DNA of 64,000 nucleotides from Larkinella humicola (GTDB lineage Bacteria; Bacteroidota; Bacteroidia; Cytophagales; Spirosomataceae): NCBI RefSeq assembly GCF_008727875.1, contig NZ_VTWS01000004.1, positions 62,001 to 126,000 of the forward strand, read 5' to 3'. Shown piece by piece: positions 24,747 to 33,465 of this stretch (position 1 is its first letter; each line of letters starts with the position of its first letter). The notes under the pieces were generated by a model. It saw only the letters and a program-made list of their open reading frames with translations, ran no database searches and was not told where the DNA came from. The position numbers and the translations under genes were made by a program.

Positions 24747-26507
24747 ATGAATACGACGGTCATTGAATTAACGGCAGAAAAACCGCAACCGGCTGTTCCG
24801 TCTGCTAAATTGCTAAAACCCCTGACGGGTGCCGAAGCACTCATGCAGGCATTGGTGGAAGAGGGTGTAGAAACCATCTTCGGCTATCCCGGTGGGGCCA
24901 TCATGCCGGTCTACGATGCGCTGTACGATTATCAGGACCGGTTGAACCACATTCTGGTGCGCCACGAACAGGGAGCCGCCCATGCCGCCGAAGGCTATGC
25001 CCGGGTGACGGGCCGGGCCGGTGTTTGTCTGGTGACTTCGGGGCCGGGTGCAACGAATCTGGTAACCGGGATTGCCGATGCGCTGATCGATTCAACGCCG
25101 ATGGTTTGTCTGGTGGGGCAGGTGGCGATGAAACTGTTGGGAACGGACGCGTTTCAGGAAACCGATGTCATTGGCGTCACCATGCCGATCACGAAATGGA
25201 ATTACCAGATCACCAGCGCCGACGAAATTCCGGAGATTATTGCCAAAGCCTTTTACCTCGCCCAGTCGGGCCGTCCGGGGCCGGTGGTGATCGATATTAC
25301 GAAGAATGCGCAGGTGGAACTGATGACCAAGTCTTTCCACTACAAAAAGTGTGAGCGAGTAAGCACCTACCGCCCACGGTTGATACCGAAACAGGACCAG
25401 GTCGAAAAAGCCGCCGAACTGATCAACAAGGCCAAAAAACCGTATATGCTCGTTGGGCATGGGGTGCTGATTTCCAAAGCCGAAAAAGAACTGCTCGCAT
25501 TTGTTGAAAAAACCGGTATTCCGGTGGCCACCACCTTGCTGGGTCAGTCGGCGCTTTCGGACGATCATCCCTTGTATACCGGCTGGCTGGGCATGCACGG
25601 CAACTACGGTTCCAACGTGATGACCAACCAGTGCGATCTGCTGATTGGCATTGGCATGCGGTTCGATGATCGTGTAACGGGCAACGCCGAACTGTTTGCC
25701 CGTCAGGCCAAAGTGGTTCATATCGAGATCGATCCGGCGGAAATTGACAAAGTGATCAAGGCCGATGCCCCGGTGATTGGCGATGTGAAGGAAGTCTTGA
25801 ACCGCCTGATGCCGCTGGTGAACGAAAACGACCATACGGCCTGGCGCAACGAGTTTCGGAAATACGACGACATTGAAGAGGAGAAGGTTACGCAGCCCGC
25901 ACTGGCTCCGACGACCGAAAAAATAAAAATGGCGGAAGCCATTAACCTGCTGTCGAAAAAGACGAACGGCGAAGCCGTGATGGTGGCCGACGTGGGTCAG
26001 CACCAGATGATGACGTCTGCGTACTATGAATTCAAAAAACCGCACAGTCTGGTTACCTCCGGCGGTTTGGGAACGATGGGATTTGCGCTTCCGGCGGCTT
26101 TTGGTGCTAAAGTGGGCGATCCGAGCCGCGAAGTGATTGCCATTATTGGCGACGGGTGTTTCCAGATGACGCTTCAGGAGCTGGGTACGATTGCGCAGAA
26201 TAAACTTCCGGTGAAAATTATCATCCTGAATAACAATTATTTAGGAATGGTTCGTCAGTGGCAGCAGTTGTTTTTTGAACGCCGGTATTCATTCGTGGAA
26301 TTGCAGAATCCGGATTTCATCACGATTGCGAAAGGCTTTGGCATTGTGGGGCACACCTGCGCCAAACGGGAAGATCTGTCGGCATCGCTCGATACGCTGC
26401 TGGCCTCCGAAACGCCGTATTTGCTGGAAATCATTGTCGAGCAGGAGGAAAACGTATTCCCGATGGTTCCTGCCGGGACGAGTGTTGCGGATATTCGGTT
26501 GGAATGA
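24747..26507 (+). CDS. ilvB: Acetolactate synthase large subunit
   Basis: A 586-residue thiamine-diphosphate enzyme (acetohydroxyacid synthase) making 2-acetolactate or 2-aceto-2-hydroxybutyrate, the first common step to branched-chain amino acids. The catalytic glutamate sits in LVRHEQGAAHAAEGYAR (about residues 71-87); the TPP/magnesium motif runs from GDGCFQMTLQEL (about 468) to NNNYLGMVRQWQ. FAD and pyruvate domain order is normal. The 60-base gap to ilvD and 49 bases to ilvN suit an operon. Confidence 0.96.
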   Translation: MNTTVIELTAEKPQPAVPSAKLLKPLTGAEALMQALVEEGVETIFGYPGGAIMPVYDALYDYQDRLNHILVRHEQGAAHAAEGYARVTGRAGVCLVTSGPGATNLVTGIADALIDSTPMVCLVGQVAMKLLGTDAFQETDVIGVTMPITKWNYQITSADEIPEIIAKAFYLAQSGRPGPVVIDITKNAQVELMTKSFHYKKCERVSTYRPRLIPKQDQVEKAAELINKAKKPYMLVGHGVLISKAEKELLAFVEKTGIPVATTLLGQSALSDDHPLYTGWLGMHGNYGSNVMTNQCDLLIGIGMRFDDRVTGNAELFARQAKVVHIEIDPAEIDKVIKADAPVIGDVKEVLNRLMPLVNENDHTAWRNEFRKYDDIEEEKVTQPALAPTTEKIKMAEAINLLSKKTNGEAVMVADVGQHQMMTSAYYEFKKPHSLVTSGGLGTMGFALPAAFGAKVGDPSREVIAIIGDGCFQMTLQELGTIAQNKLPVKIIILNNNYLGMVRQWQQLFFERRYSFVELQNPDFITIAKGFGIVGHTCAKREDLSASLDTLLASETPYLLEIIVEQEENVFPMVPAGTSVADIRLE

Positions 26508-26556
26508 GGTATCATTTGAGCCGGGCCGCCGGTGCGGTTTAAAGTTTAAACGAAAT

Positions 26557-27090
26557 ATGAATACATACACCATTTGCATATTCACCGAAAACACGATTGG
26601 TCTCCTCAACCGGATCACCATCATCTTTACCCGTCGGCGGATTAACATCGAAAGTCTGACGGTTTCGGAAACGGAACGGATGGGCGTTTCGCGCTTTACC
26701 ATCGTGATCAAGCACGATTCGCGGGAAGCGGTTGAAAAATTAGTGCGCCAGATTCGGAAAATCATCGAAGTGATGGCGGTTTTCGGATACCTGAACGACG
26801 AAATCGTGTCGAACGAAATCGCTCTTTTCAAGATTGCCACGCCATTGGGGTCCAAACCGCTGGACATTGAATACATCAACAAGAATTTCAATGCCTGGGT
26901 GGTGTATTGGCAACTGGATTACGTCGTGATTGAGAAAACCGGCTCGGAAAAGCAGATTTTTGAATTTTTCAGTTACATCAAGCCCCACGGTATTCTGGAG
27001 TTCGTGCGGTCGGGCCGGGTGGCGGTTGGTAAAACCGAAAAGGGACTGGTCGAGTATTTGCCTGAGTATGAGTGGGAATATTATTTGTAG
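26557..27090 (+). CDS. ilvN: Acetolactate synthase small (regulatory) subunit
   Basis: A 177-residue regulatory partner of IlvB. The ATG at 26557 (MNTYTICIFTENTIGLLNR) begins directly with an ACT domain (about residues 3-78) that in this family binds valine for feedback inhibition; the sequence upstream in frame is antisense-like coding of ilvB and not part of it. The C-terminal domain (about 85-177) ends EYEWEYYL. Length is normal (about 160-195). Asparagine/glycine residues in the ligand loop (ENTIGLLNRI) look intact, so valine control is likely. Confidence 0.93.
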   Translation: MNTYTICIFTENTIGLLNRITIIFTRRRINIESLTVSETERMGVSRFTIVIKHDSREAVEKLVRQIRKIIEVMAVFGYLNDEIVSNEIALFKIATPLGSKPLDIEYINKNFNAWVVYWQLDYVVIEKTGSEKQIFEFFSYIKPHGILEFVRSGRVAVGKTEKGLVEYLPEYEWEYYL

Positions 27091-27125
27091 AAATGCGATA
27101 TTTGCGGCCGAATTAATGCACGTTC

Positions 27126-28268
27126 ATGCAGCAGCAACCACCCTCTTTAGCGGCACCAATTTATCAGCTTGAGCAACGGCTTTCTGTTTTTTTCAATAAC
27201 CGGTTTTGGAAACTACGACTGGTAAGCCTGGCCCTTTTGATTTCGATGGGTAGTCTGTTACTGCTGAACAGCATCTTTATCGACCGAGGTTTTCGGTATT
27301 TATACGAGGAAATACGACGTCCGGGGCTATTGGATGGGTTTTTCTGGGACGACATCATCCGGCAAAGCGGGCATCTGTTCGAACCCAATACGTATGAACC
27401 GGGAACACACGAAGCGAATCAGACCTTTCGGCTGACGATTCCACTGCTGGTGCATTTTTTCCGGCTGGGCGTTGCCAAGCTGTATCTGTTGCAGGTGATG
27501 CTGGGGTTGGTTTTTCTGTGGGCGGTAACCGGAATCGTTTATAAAATTTTGCAGGATAAAGTCCTGACGTTTTATTTCCTGACGGGCTTTACAGCTATTT
27601 ATGCCGGGATCGCGTTTTTTATCAACTATTTTGGCCACGGCGACGGGTATGTGTTCTGTTTCATGGCTTTGGCCGTGTATTTCCGGAATCCGTTGCTGGT
27701 CATTTTGTTCACGCAGCTAGCGTTCTGGTGCGACGAACGGGCGTTGATCAACTCGTCGTACATCGGTTTGTGGTATGCCTTGCCGGTATTGAAAACCGTG
27801 GTTCAAACCCGGAAGTTTGACATTCGGCAGATTCCGGTGCCATTGGTGGCGCTGGTGGTTAGTGTGGTCATTTACGGTAGTATTCGCAAATGGCTGGAAC
27901 TGACCTACGGCATGAAAATCGGCCACGATGCGTCCTGGTCGGCCCGCACACTGGCCTGGAGCATGAGTTACGTGGGCGACAAGATGGCGCGGGGGCTGGA
28001 AGGCATGTGGCTCATTTTGCTGGTGGCGTTCTGGGCGTTGGCCGTTCGGCGGCAGTGGCTGGAACTGGTGTTGCTCGGAGGAGCCTGGCTGCTGACGATG
28101 GTCGTAGCGGTTTTGGTGGCCGACGGAACGCGGTCGCTGTCGTTTGGCTTCATGGCGTTCTTTTTCGCGCTGGCCATTCTGAACCGGTATCTGACCCGCA
28201 GTCAGTTGCGGGTGGTGTTGCTGAGCAGTGCCGTGATTTCGCTGATGTATTCAATTAGTTTTCCATAA
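27126..28268 (+). CDS. Multi-pass membrane protein of unknown function inside the ilv cluster
   Basis: A 380-residue integral membrane protein. After a cytoplasmic-looking N-terminus (about 1-28) there is a hydrophobic helix (LVSLALLISMGSLLLLNSIF, about 33-52), a polar loop with DDIIRQSGHLFEPNTYEPG, then about seven to nine more hydrophobic segments including YLLQVMLGLVFLWAV, FLTGFTAIYAGIAFFINYF, VPLVALVVSVVIYG and two near the C-terminus. No transporter or glycosyltransferase motif is convincing, though the layout (first loop with acidic pair, GHGDGY between helices) is loosely like GT-C or dolichyl-transferase proteins. It lies 35 bases after ilvN and 40 before ilvC, so it must be co-transcribed. 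Confidence 0.75.
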   Translation: MQQQPPSLAAPIYQLEQRLSVFFNNRFWKLRLVSLALLISMGSLLLLNSIFIDRGFRYLYEEIRRPGLLDGFFWDDIIRQSGHLFEPNTYEPGTHEANQTFRLTIPLLVHFFRLGVAKLYLLQVMLGLVFLWAVTGIVYKILQDKVLTFYFLTGFTAIYAGIAFFINYFGHGDGYVFCFMALAVYFRNPLLVILFTQLAFWCDERALINSSYIGLWYALPVLKTVVQTRKFDIRQIPVPLVALVVSVVIYGSIRKWLELTYGMKIGHDASWSARTLAWSMSYVGDKMARGLEGMWLILLVAFWALAVRRQWLELVLLGGAWLLTMVVAVLVADGTRSLSFGFMAFFFALAILNRYLTRSQLRVVLLSSAVISLMYSISFP

Positions 28269-28308
28269 AGCAGTAATCAATTTTAATTTAAAATAAACCA
28301 GTCAAGCA

Positions 28309-29352
28309 ATGGCAAAAATTAACTTCGGCGGAGTTGAAGAAGAAGTCGTAACCCGCGAAGAATTTCCTCTTGAAAAAGCCAGAGAATTCCTCAAAGACGA
28401 AGTCATCGCCGTCATCGGTTACGGTGTTCAGGGTCCGGGTCAGTCGCTGAACATGCGCGACAATGGTTTCAATGTAATCGTTGGCCAACGGAAAGGCAAA
28501 ACCTACGACAAAGCCGTTCGTGATGGCTGGGTGCCGGGCGAAACCTTGTTTGAAATCGAAGAAGCCCTCGAAAAAGGGACTATTATCTGCTTTTTGCTAT
28601 CGGATGCCGCTCAGATCGAGCTTTGGCCGACCGTTAAAAAATACCTGACTGCCGGCAAAGCCCTGTATTTCTCACACGGTTTCGGCGTCACCTACAAAGA
28701 CCAGACCGGTATTGTTCCACCCGATGATGTCGATGTATTCCTGGTGGCTCCAAAAGGCTCCGGAACGTCGCTGCGCCGGATGTTCGTTGAAGGCAAAGGC
28801 TTGAACTCCAGCTTCGCTATCTATCAGGATGCCAGCGGAAAAGCCCGCCAACGGGCCATCGCCATGGGCATCGGCGTGGGTTCCGGTTACCTGTTCGAAA
28901 CGAATTTCTATAAAGAAGTAACGTCTGATTTGACCGGCGAACGCGGGACACTGATGGGCGCTATTCAGGGGATTTTTGCCGCTCAGTACGATGTATTGCG
29001 CGCCAACGGTCACTCTCCATCCGAAGCGTTCAACGAAACGGTGGAAGAACTGACGCAGTCGCTGATGCCACTTGTGGCCGAAAACGGTATGGACTGGATG
29101 TATGCCAACTGCTCGACCACGGCCCAACGCGGTGCGCTCGACTGGTGGAAGCCGTTCCGGGATGCCACCAAGCCGGTTTTTGAACAACTGTACAATTCCG
29201 TAAAAGCCGGTGAGCAGGCGAACATCTCGATCACCCGCAACTCGCAGTCTGATTACCGCGAAAAACTGGAAGAAGAACTGAAAGAATTGCGCGAGTCGGA
29301 AATGTGGCGGGCTGGTACGGCCGTTCGCAGCCTGCGTCCGGAGAGAAACTAA
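28309..29352 (+). CDS. ilvC: Ketol-acid reductoisomerase (NADP+)
   Basis: A 347-residue class I enzyme that isomerises and reduces acetolactate to dihydroxyisovalerate. The NADPH loop GYGVQGPGQSLNMRDNG (about residues 44-60), the phosphate-binding QRKGKTYDKA that favours NADPH, and SHGFGVTYKD (about 123-132) are visible; the magnesium-binding part includes DLTGERGTLMG (about 206-216). Length is close to the family's 330-350. Spacing of 40 bases after the membrane protein. Confidence 0.96.
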   Translation: MAKINFGGVEEEVVTREEFPLEKAREFLKDEVIAVIGYGVQGPGQSLNMRDNGFNVIVGQRKGKTYDKAVRDGWVPGETLFEIEEALEKGTIICFLLSDAAQIELWPTVKKYLTAGKALYFSHGFGVTYKDQTGIVPPDDVDVFLVAPKGSGTSLRRMFVEGKGLNSSFAIYQDASGKARQRAIAMGIGVGSGYLFETNFYKEVTSDLTGERGTLMGAIQGIFAAQYDVLRANGHSPSEAFNETVEELTQSLMPLVAENGMDWMYANCSTTAQRGALDWWKPFRDATKPVFEQLYNSVKAGEQANISITRNSQSDYREKLEEELKELRESEMWRAGTAVRSLRPERN

Positions 29353-29512
29353 ATTTAAGGATTTTGGGGCCGGGCTACTTTTTTGTGGTTGAAAGGCAGG
29401 AGACGTATTCTCTCTTTGTTGCGTACCTTTACTACCTGGTTTCAAACCGCAAAAGGGCGGCCCGACCCAAACTCTTAAATTAACCGGAAAGCCGGTCTTA
29501 ACTTATTGTAAC

Positions 29513-30781
29513 GTGGTAGAAGCGGAGAAAAAAATAACCTTTCCGGACGTAGACAACATCTATCTGGCGGCTGAGCGATTGCGGGGCGTTATTGCGCACA
29601 CGCCTTTGCAGGAAAATCTGAACCTGTCCGATAAATACGGTGCCACCATTTTCCTGAAACGGGAAGATTTGCAGGTTGTACGGTCCTATAAAATTCGGGG
29701 GGCCTACAACAAAATGGCCAGTTTGCCCGCCGAATCGCTGGCAAAAGGCGTGGTTTGCGCCAGTGCCGGTAATCACGCGCAGGGGCTGGCGTATGCCTGC
29801 CGCAAGATGGCCGTCAAGGGGATTATTTTCATGCCCACCACCACGCCCAATCAGAAAGTTAAACAGGTCAAGCTGTTTGGAAAAGAGTTTGTGGAGGTGG
29901 TGTTGATTGGTGACACCTACGACGACGCCTACCATGCCGCGATGGAATACGTCGATACGCACGAGAGCATTTTCGTGCATCCATTCGACGATCTGCAAGT
30001 CATGGAAGGGCAGGGAACCGTTGGACTGGAGATTTTCAAGGATTCCAATTTCAAAATCGACTACCTGCTGATGGCCATTGGCGGGGGCGGACTGGCGTCC
30101 GGCGTATCGACGGTTTTTCGGCAGTTGAGTCCAAGAACCAAACTGATTGGCGTAGAACCGCTGGGTTCACCCTCCATGAAGGTGTCCATCGACGCCGGGC
30201 ATATCATCGCCCTGGACGAAATTGACAAATTTGTCGATGGAGCCGCCGTCAAACGTCCGGGCAACACGACTTTTGAAATATGCCGTCAAAACCTCGATCA
30301 GGTTATTCTGATCCCGGAAGGCAAGGTTTGCACCACGATTTTGCAACTTTACAACGAAGATGCCATTGTCGCCGAACCCGCCGGAGCCTTGACGATTGCC
30401 GCGCTGGATTTCCTGAAGGATGAAATTAGGGGTAAAAACGTCGTTTGCCTGATTAGCGGTGGCAATAACGACATTACCCGGACGGAAGAAATCAAGGAAC
30501 GCTCCCTGCTCTACGAAGGACTAAAGCATTATTTCATCATCCGGTTTCCGCAACGGGCCGGGGCGATGCGCGAGTTTTTGGATGGTGTTCTGGGCGAAAC
30601 CGACGACATTACGTTGTTTGAATATTCCAAGAAAACCAACCGCGAACGCGGTCCGGCCCTGGTCGGTATTGAGTTAAAAAACAAAGCGGATTTTGAGCCC
30701 TTGCGAAAACGCATGCAGGACGCCAAAATTCAGTTTGAGTATTTGAACGACAAGCCGGATTTGTTTGAGTTTTTGATTTGA
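29513..30781 (+). CDS. ilvA: Threonine dehydratase (biosynthetic)
   Basis: A 422-residue PLP enzyme turning threonine into 2-oxobutanoate, the entry to isoleucine. It uses GTG at 29513. The PLP lysine is in RSYKIRGAYNKM (about residues 58-69); SAGNHAQGLAYA (about 83-94) and the phosphate loop GGGGLASG (about 188-195) follow. The C-terminus (about 335-422, HYFIIRFPQRAGAMREFL) is a single ACT-like regulatory domain, giving the shorter form of about 400-420 residues rather than the two-domain 510-residue E. coli form. The 160-base gap before it could hold a secondary promoter (TACCTTTA at about 29425). Its stop is six bases from the next ATG. Confidence 0.95.
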   Translation: MVEAEKKITFPDVDNIYLAAERLRGVIAHTPLQENLNLSDKYGATIFLKREDLQVVRSYKIRGAYNKMASLPAESLAKGVVCASAGNHAQGLAYACRKMAVKGIIFMPTTTPNQKVKQVKLFGKEFVEVVLIGDTYDDAYHAAMEYVDTHESIFVHPFDDLQVMEGQGTVGLEIFKDSNFKIDYLLMAIGGGGLASGVSTVFRQLSPRTKLIGVEPLGSPSMKVSIDAGHIIALDEIDKFVDGAAVKRPGNTTFEICRQNLDQVILIPEGKVCTTILQLYNEDAIVAEPAGALTIAALDFLKDEIRGKNVVCLISGGNNDITRTEEIKERSLLYEGLKHYFIIRFPQRAGAMREFLDGVLGETDDITLFEYSKKTNRERGPALVGIELKNKADFEPLRKRMQDAKIQFEYLNDKPDLFEFLI

Positions 30782-30786
30782 GTAGT

Positions 30787-31098
30787 ATGGACGCAGTACA
30801 GAATAAAGAACAGGTTTTTGCTTTGATTCAGTCTCATAAGGCTGCAATCAGGCAATTTGGAGCTGCTAGACTCGGCTTGTTCGGATCGTTCGTACGTAAT
30901 CAACAGCGGGAAGATAGTGACATTGATTTCGTAGTCGAATTCCTGGAAGGACGAAAGAAATACAAGAACTATGTTCATCTGGCCTACTACCTAGAAAAAT
31001 TGCTGAACCGCGACGTACAGTTAGTTACTTGGGAAGCAATGGCTCCTTTTGTTAAAAAAGAAGTTGAAAATGAGATTGAATATGCCCTCAACGATTGA
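30787..31098 (+). CDS. MNT-domain nucleotidyltransferase, antitoxin of a HepT/MntA-type pair (module 1)
   Basis: A 103-residue minimal nucleotidyltransferase. The family motif GSX10DXD is complete: G33-S34, then D45 and D47 (LFGSFVRNQQREDSDIDF), with a third acidic residue in NRDVQLVTW. In characterised MntA-HepT systems this enzyme adds AMP to a tyrosine of the toxin and so silences it. The ATG at 30787 is five bases after the ilvA stop; a TTG three codons earlier is less likely. It overlaps the next gene by 17 bases. Base composition is clearly more AT-rich than the ilv and leu genes around it, a sign of separate origin. Confidence 0.9.
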   Translation: MDAVQNKEQVFALIQSHKAAIRQFGAARLGLFGSFVRNQQREDSDIDFVVEFLEGRKKYKNYVHLAYYLEKLLNRDVQLVTWEAMAPFVKKEVENEIEYALND

Positions 31099-31429
31099 AT
31101 TTATCCGGCATATTCAGCAGGAATTACAATATATAATTGAAGAAACTTCAGGTATAAATTTTGAAGATTTCGTTACCGATGTTCGTTTAAACAAAGCCAT
31201 TGTAAGAAGTCTTGAAATTATTGGCGAAGCCAGCAAACGAGTTCCTGACGCAATACGATATCGCTATAATGAACTTGATTGGAAAGGTTTTGCAGGATTA
31301 CGTGACGTGTTAATACATCAATATTGGGGAATCGACTACCAATTGGTTTGGGATGCTGCTACAGATGATGTCCCGGTTGCCAAAGTATGGATTGATCTAA
31401 TTATTGAGCTTGAAAAGGACTTACTATAG
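31082..31429 (+). CDS. HEPN-domain RNase toxin, HepT-like (module 1)
   Basis: A 115-residue HEPN (DUF86-type) protein, mostly helical. The catalytic RNase motif RX4H followed by the modifiable tyrosine is intact: R74, H79 and Y81 in [22 protein letters not shown] (about 45-55) is the conserved helix of this family. In known systems the toxin cuts RNA (for example tRNA ends) unless modified by the MNT partner. The start at 31082 lies inside the antitoxin gene, the usual overlapping order. Its stop is two bases before the leuC ATG, so it is wedged tightly between ilvA and leuC. Confidence 0.9.
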   Translation: MPSTIEFIRHIQQELQYIIEETSGINFEDFVTDVRLNKAIVRSLEIIGEASKRVPDAIRYRYNELDWKGFAGLRDVLIHQYWGIDYQLVWDAATDDVPVAKVWIDLIIELEKDLL

Positions 31430-31431
31430 CT

Positions 31432-32835
31432 ATGAATCAGCCCACAACACTGTTTGATAAAATCTGGGACGCCCACGTCGTCAAGGCGATGAACGACGGA
31501 CCGGATGCGGTTTTTATCGATCGACATTTTATCCATGAAGTCACCAGCCCGCAGGCTTTCGACGGGTTGCGGAAGCGCGGCATCGGGGTTTTCAACATTG
31601 CGCGGACGACAGCCACGGCGGACCACAACGTGCCGACCAAAGACCAGCATCTGCCTATCAAAGAGGCCCTTTCGCGCCATCAGGTCGAAACATTGCGGAA
31701 GAATTGTACCGATTTTGGCATTGAACTATACGACCTGGGACATCCGTTTCAGGGCATCGTTCATATCATCGGTCCAGAATTAGGTTTGACCTTACCGGGC
31801 ATGACCATCGTCTGTGGTGACAGTCATACCAGCACCCACGGTGCGTTGGGCAACGTCGCGTTCGGAATCGGAACGAGCGAAGTCGAGCAGGTTCTGGCCA
31901 CGCAGTGTATTCTGCAATACAAGCCAAAACGGATGCGGATCAACATCAACGGAAAATTGGGCAAAGGCGTGACGTCGAAAGACATCATCCTGTACGTCAT
32001 TGCGCAAATATCGGCCAGCGGTGCCACCGGTTATTTCGTTGAATACGCGGGGGATACGATTCGCGGGTTGTCGATGGAAGCCCGCATGACGATCTGCAAC
32101 ATGAGCATCGAAATGGGTGCGCGTGGTGGACTGATTGCCCCCGACGAAACGACGTTCGAATACATTCGCGGCCGGCGGTTTGCACCCCAGGGCGAAGCGT
32201 TCGACCAGGCCGTTGAACGCTGGCGGGAATTGAAAACCGACGACGGTGCTGAATTTGATCTGGAGTTGAACTACAGAGCCGAAGACATCGGCCCGATGAT
32301 TACCTACGGAACCAACCCCGGAATGGGCATTGCCGTAGACAGTCACGTTCCGAATCTGAGCGAAATACCGCAGAGCGAGCTGGCATCCTACACGAAGTCA
32401 CTGGCGTATATGGGCCTGGAACCGGGCATGGAATTGATTGGAAAACCGGTCGATTACGTCTTCATCGGTTCCTGCACCAACGCCCGGATCGAAGACCTGC
32501 GGACGGTGGCCGAATTTGTGAAAGGCAAGACCAAAGCCGAAGGCGTAGAAGTCTGGATTGTGCCGGGTTCGGTTCAGGTGTCGAATCAGGCCAAAGCCGA
32601 AGGATTGGATCAGGTGTTTATCGACGCCGGTTTTGAACTTCGTGAACCGGGTTGTTCGGCCTGTCTGGGGATGAATGAAGACAAGGTTCCGGCGGGTAAA
32701 TACTGCATTTCGACCTCCAATCGTAACTTTGAAGGTCGTCAGGGGCAAGGCGCGCGAACGTTTCTCGCCAGCCCGATCATGGCGGCTGCCGCAGCAGTGA
32801 CCGGGAAAGTGACGGATGTTAGGGAACTGGTGTAA
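31432..32835 (+). CDS. leuC: 3-isopropylmalate dehydratase large subunit
   Basis: A 467-residue aconitase-family subunit that, with LeuD, isomerises 2- to 3-isopropylmalate in leucine synthesis. It carries the 4Fe-4S cysteine segments [13 protein letters not shown] (about residues 343-355) and [13 protein letters not shown] (about 404-416), plus the family sequence [12 protein letters not shown] (about 130-141). Length is normal (465-475). It starts two bases after the HepT-like toxin gene and ends five bases before the second antitoxin ATG. Confidence 0.97.
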   Translation: MNQPTTLFDKIWDAHVVKAMNDGPDAVFIDRHFIHEVTSPQAFDGLRKRGIGVFNIARTTATADHNVPTKDQHLPIKEALSRHQVETLRKNCTDFGIELYDLGHPFQGIVHIIGPELGLTLPGMTIVCGDSHTSTHGALGNVAFGIGTSEVEQVLATQCILQYKPKRMRININGKLGKGVTSKDIILYVIAQISASGATGYFVEYAGDTIRGLSMEARMTICNMSIEMGARGGLIAPDETTFEYIRGRRFAPQGEAFDQAVERWRELKTDDGAEFDLELNYRAEDIGPMITYGTNPGMGIAVDSHVPNLSEIPQSELASYTKSLAYMGLEPGMELIGKPVDYVFIGSCTNARIEDLRTVAEFVKGKTKAEGVEVWIVPGSVQVSNQAKAEGLDQVFIDAGFELREPGCSACLGMNEDKVPAGKYCISTSNRNFEGRQGQGARTFLASPIMAAAAAVTGKVTDVRELV

Positions 32836-32839
32836 CACG

Positions 32840-33118
32840 ATGCAAAGTCAAACGCTTTTTCAAACGATTCAGACCTATCTGTTGGGCAAGAATGTCCGCA
32901 AGGCTTCCGTCTTTGGTTCCTATGCCCGTGGAGAAGAGACGAATGAAAGTGATGTCGATCTTCTGATTGAAGCAGAAGGAATAACGTTGTTTGATATTTT
33001 GCGATTTGAAGAAGAGCTATCGAATTTAACACATAAATCAATTGACATTGTTGAGTATAAGGCTATTAAGCCTTCTATTCGCGATCGGGTATTGGCAAGG
33101 AAAGTCGATTTGATATGA
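32840..33118 (+). CDS. MNT-domain nucleotidyltransferase, antitoxin (module 2)
   Basis: A 92-residue minimal nucleotidyltransferase. GSX10DXD is complete: G26-S27, D38 and D40 (VFGSYARGEETNESDVDLL); a third acidic residue is in KSIDIVEY. It differs clearly from module 1 (shorter, different flanks of the motif), so it does not look like a recent local duplication. ATG at 32840 is five bases after the leuC stop; an in-frame start further upstream would overlap leuC and is not needed. The last four bases overlap the HEPN start (ATGA). Like module 1 it is AT-rich compared with leuC and leuD. Confidence 0.9.
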   Translation: MQSQTLFQTIQTYLLGKNVRKASVFGSYARGEETNESDVDLLIEAEGITLFDILRFEEELSNLTHKSIDIVEYKAIKPSIRDRVLARKVDLI

Positions 33119-33465
33119 ATCGGGATGATACGGTTTACTTGCAGGACATAATTGAAAGTATAAACATCATTTTTGATTATATGAGGCAAGTAACGGAACT
33201 CGATTTTAATCAAAGTACATTGATACAGGATGCTGTTTACCGGCGTTTTGAAATAATTGGAGAAGCAACTATTCGTTTATCAGACCAATTAAAGGCTAAG
33301 TATCCAGAGGTCGAATGGAAATTGATGCGAGCCATGCGGAACAAGTTGGCCCACGAATACTTTGGAATATCAGCTTCAACCGTTTACAATACTGTTAAAG
33401 CATATTTGCCAGCCTTGTTGGAAAAGTTAACAGAAATTCAGAATGAGCAAAGAAACCATGCATAA
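33115..33465 (+). CDS. HEPN-domain RNase toxin, HepT-like (module 2)
   Basis: A 116-residue helical protein. The RX4HXY motif is intact: R75, H80, Y82 in [11 protein letters not shown], and the helix [13 protein letters not shown] (about 43-55) matches the family. Its start overlaps the antitoxin stop by four bases, and its stop (33463-33465) lies inside the leuD reading frame, so the pair is embedded between leuC and leuD with no free intergenic DNA. Confidence 0.9.
   Translation: MNRDDTVYLQDIIESINIIFDYMRQVTELDFNQSTLIQDAVYRRFEIIGEATIRLSDQLKAKYPEVEWKLMRAMRNKLAHEYFGISASTVYNTVKAYLPALLEKLTEIQNEQRNHA

Noticed and set aside
29353-29512. A leader peptide or attenuator between ilvC and ilvA
   Set aside because: No short frame rich in branched-chain codons and no clear alternative hairpins.
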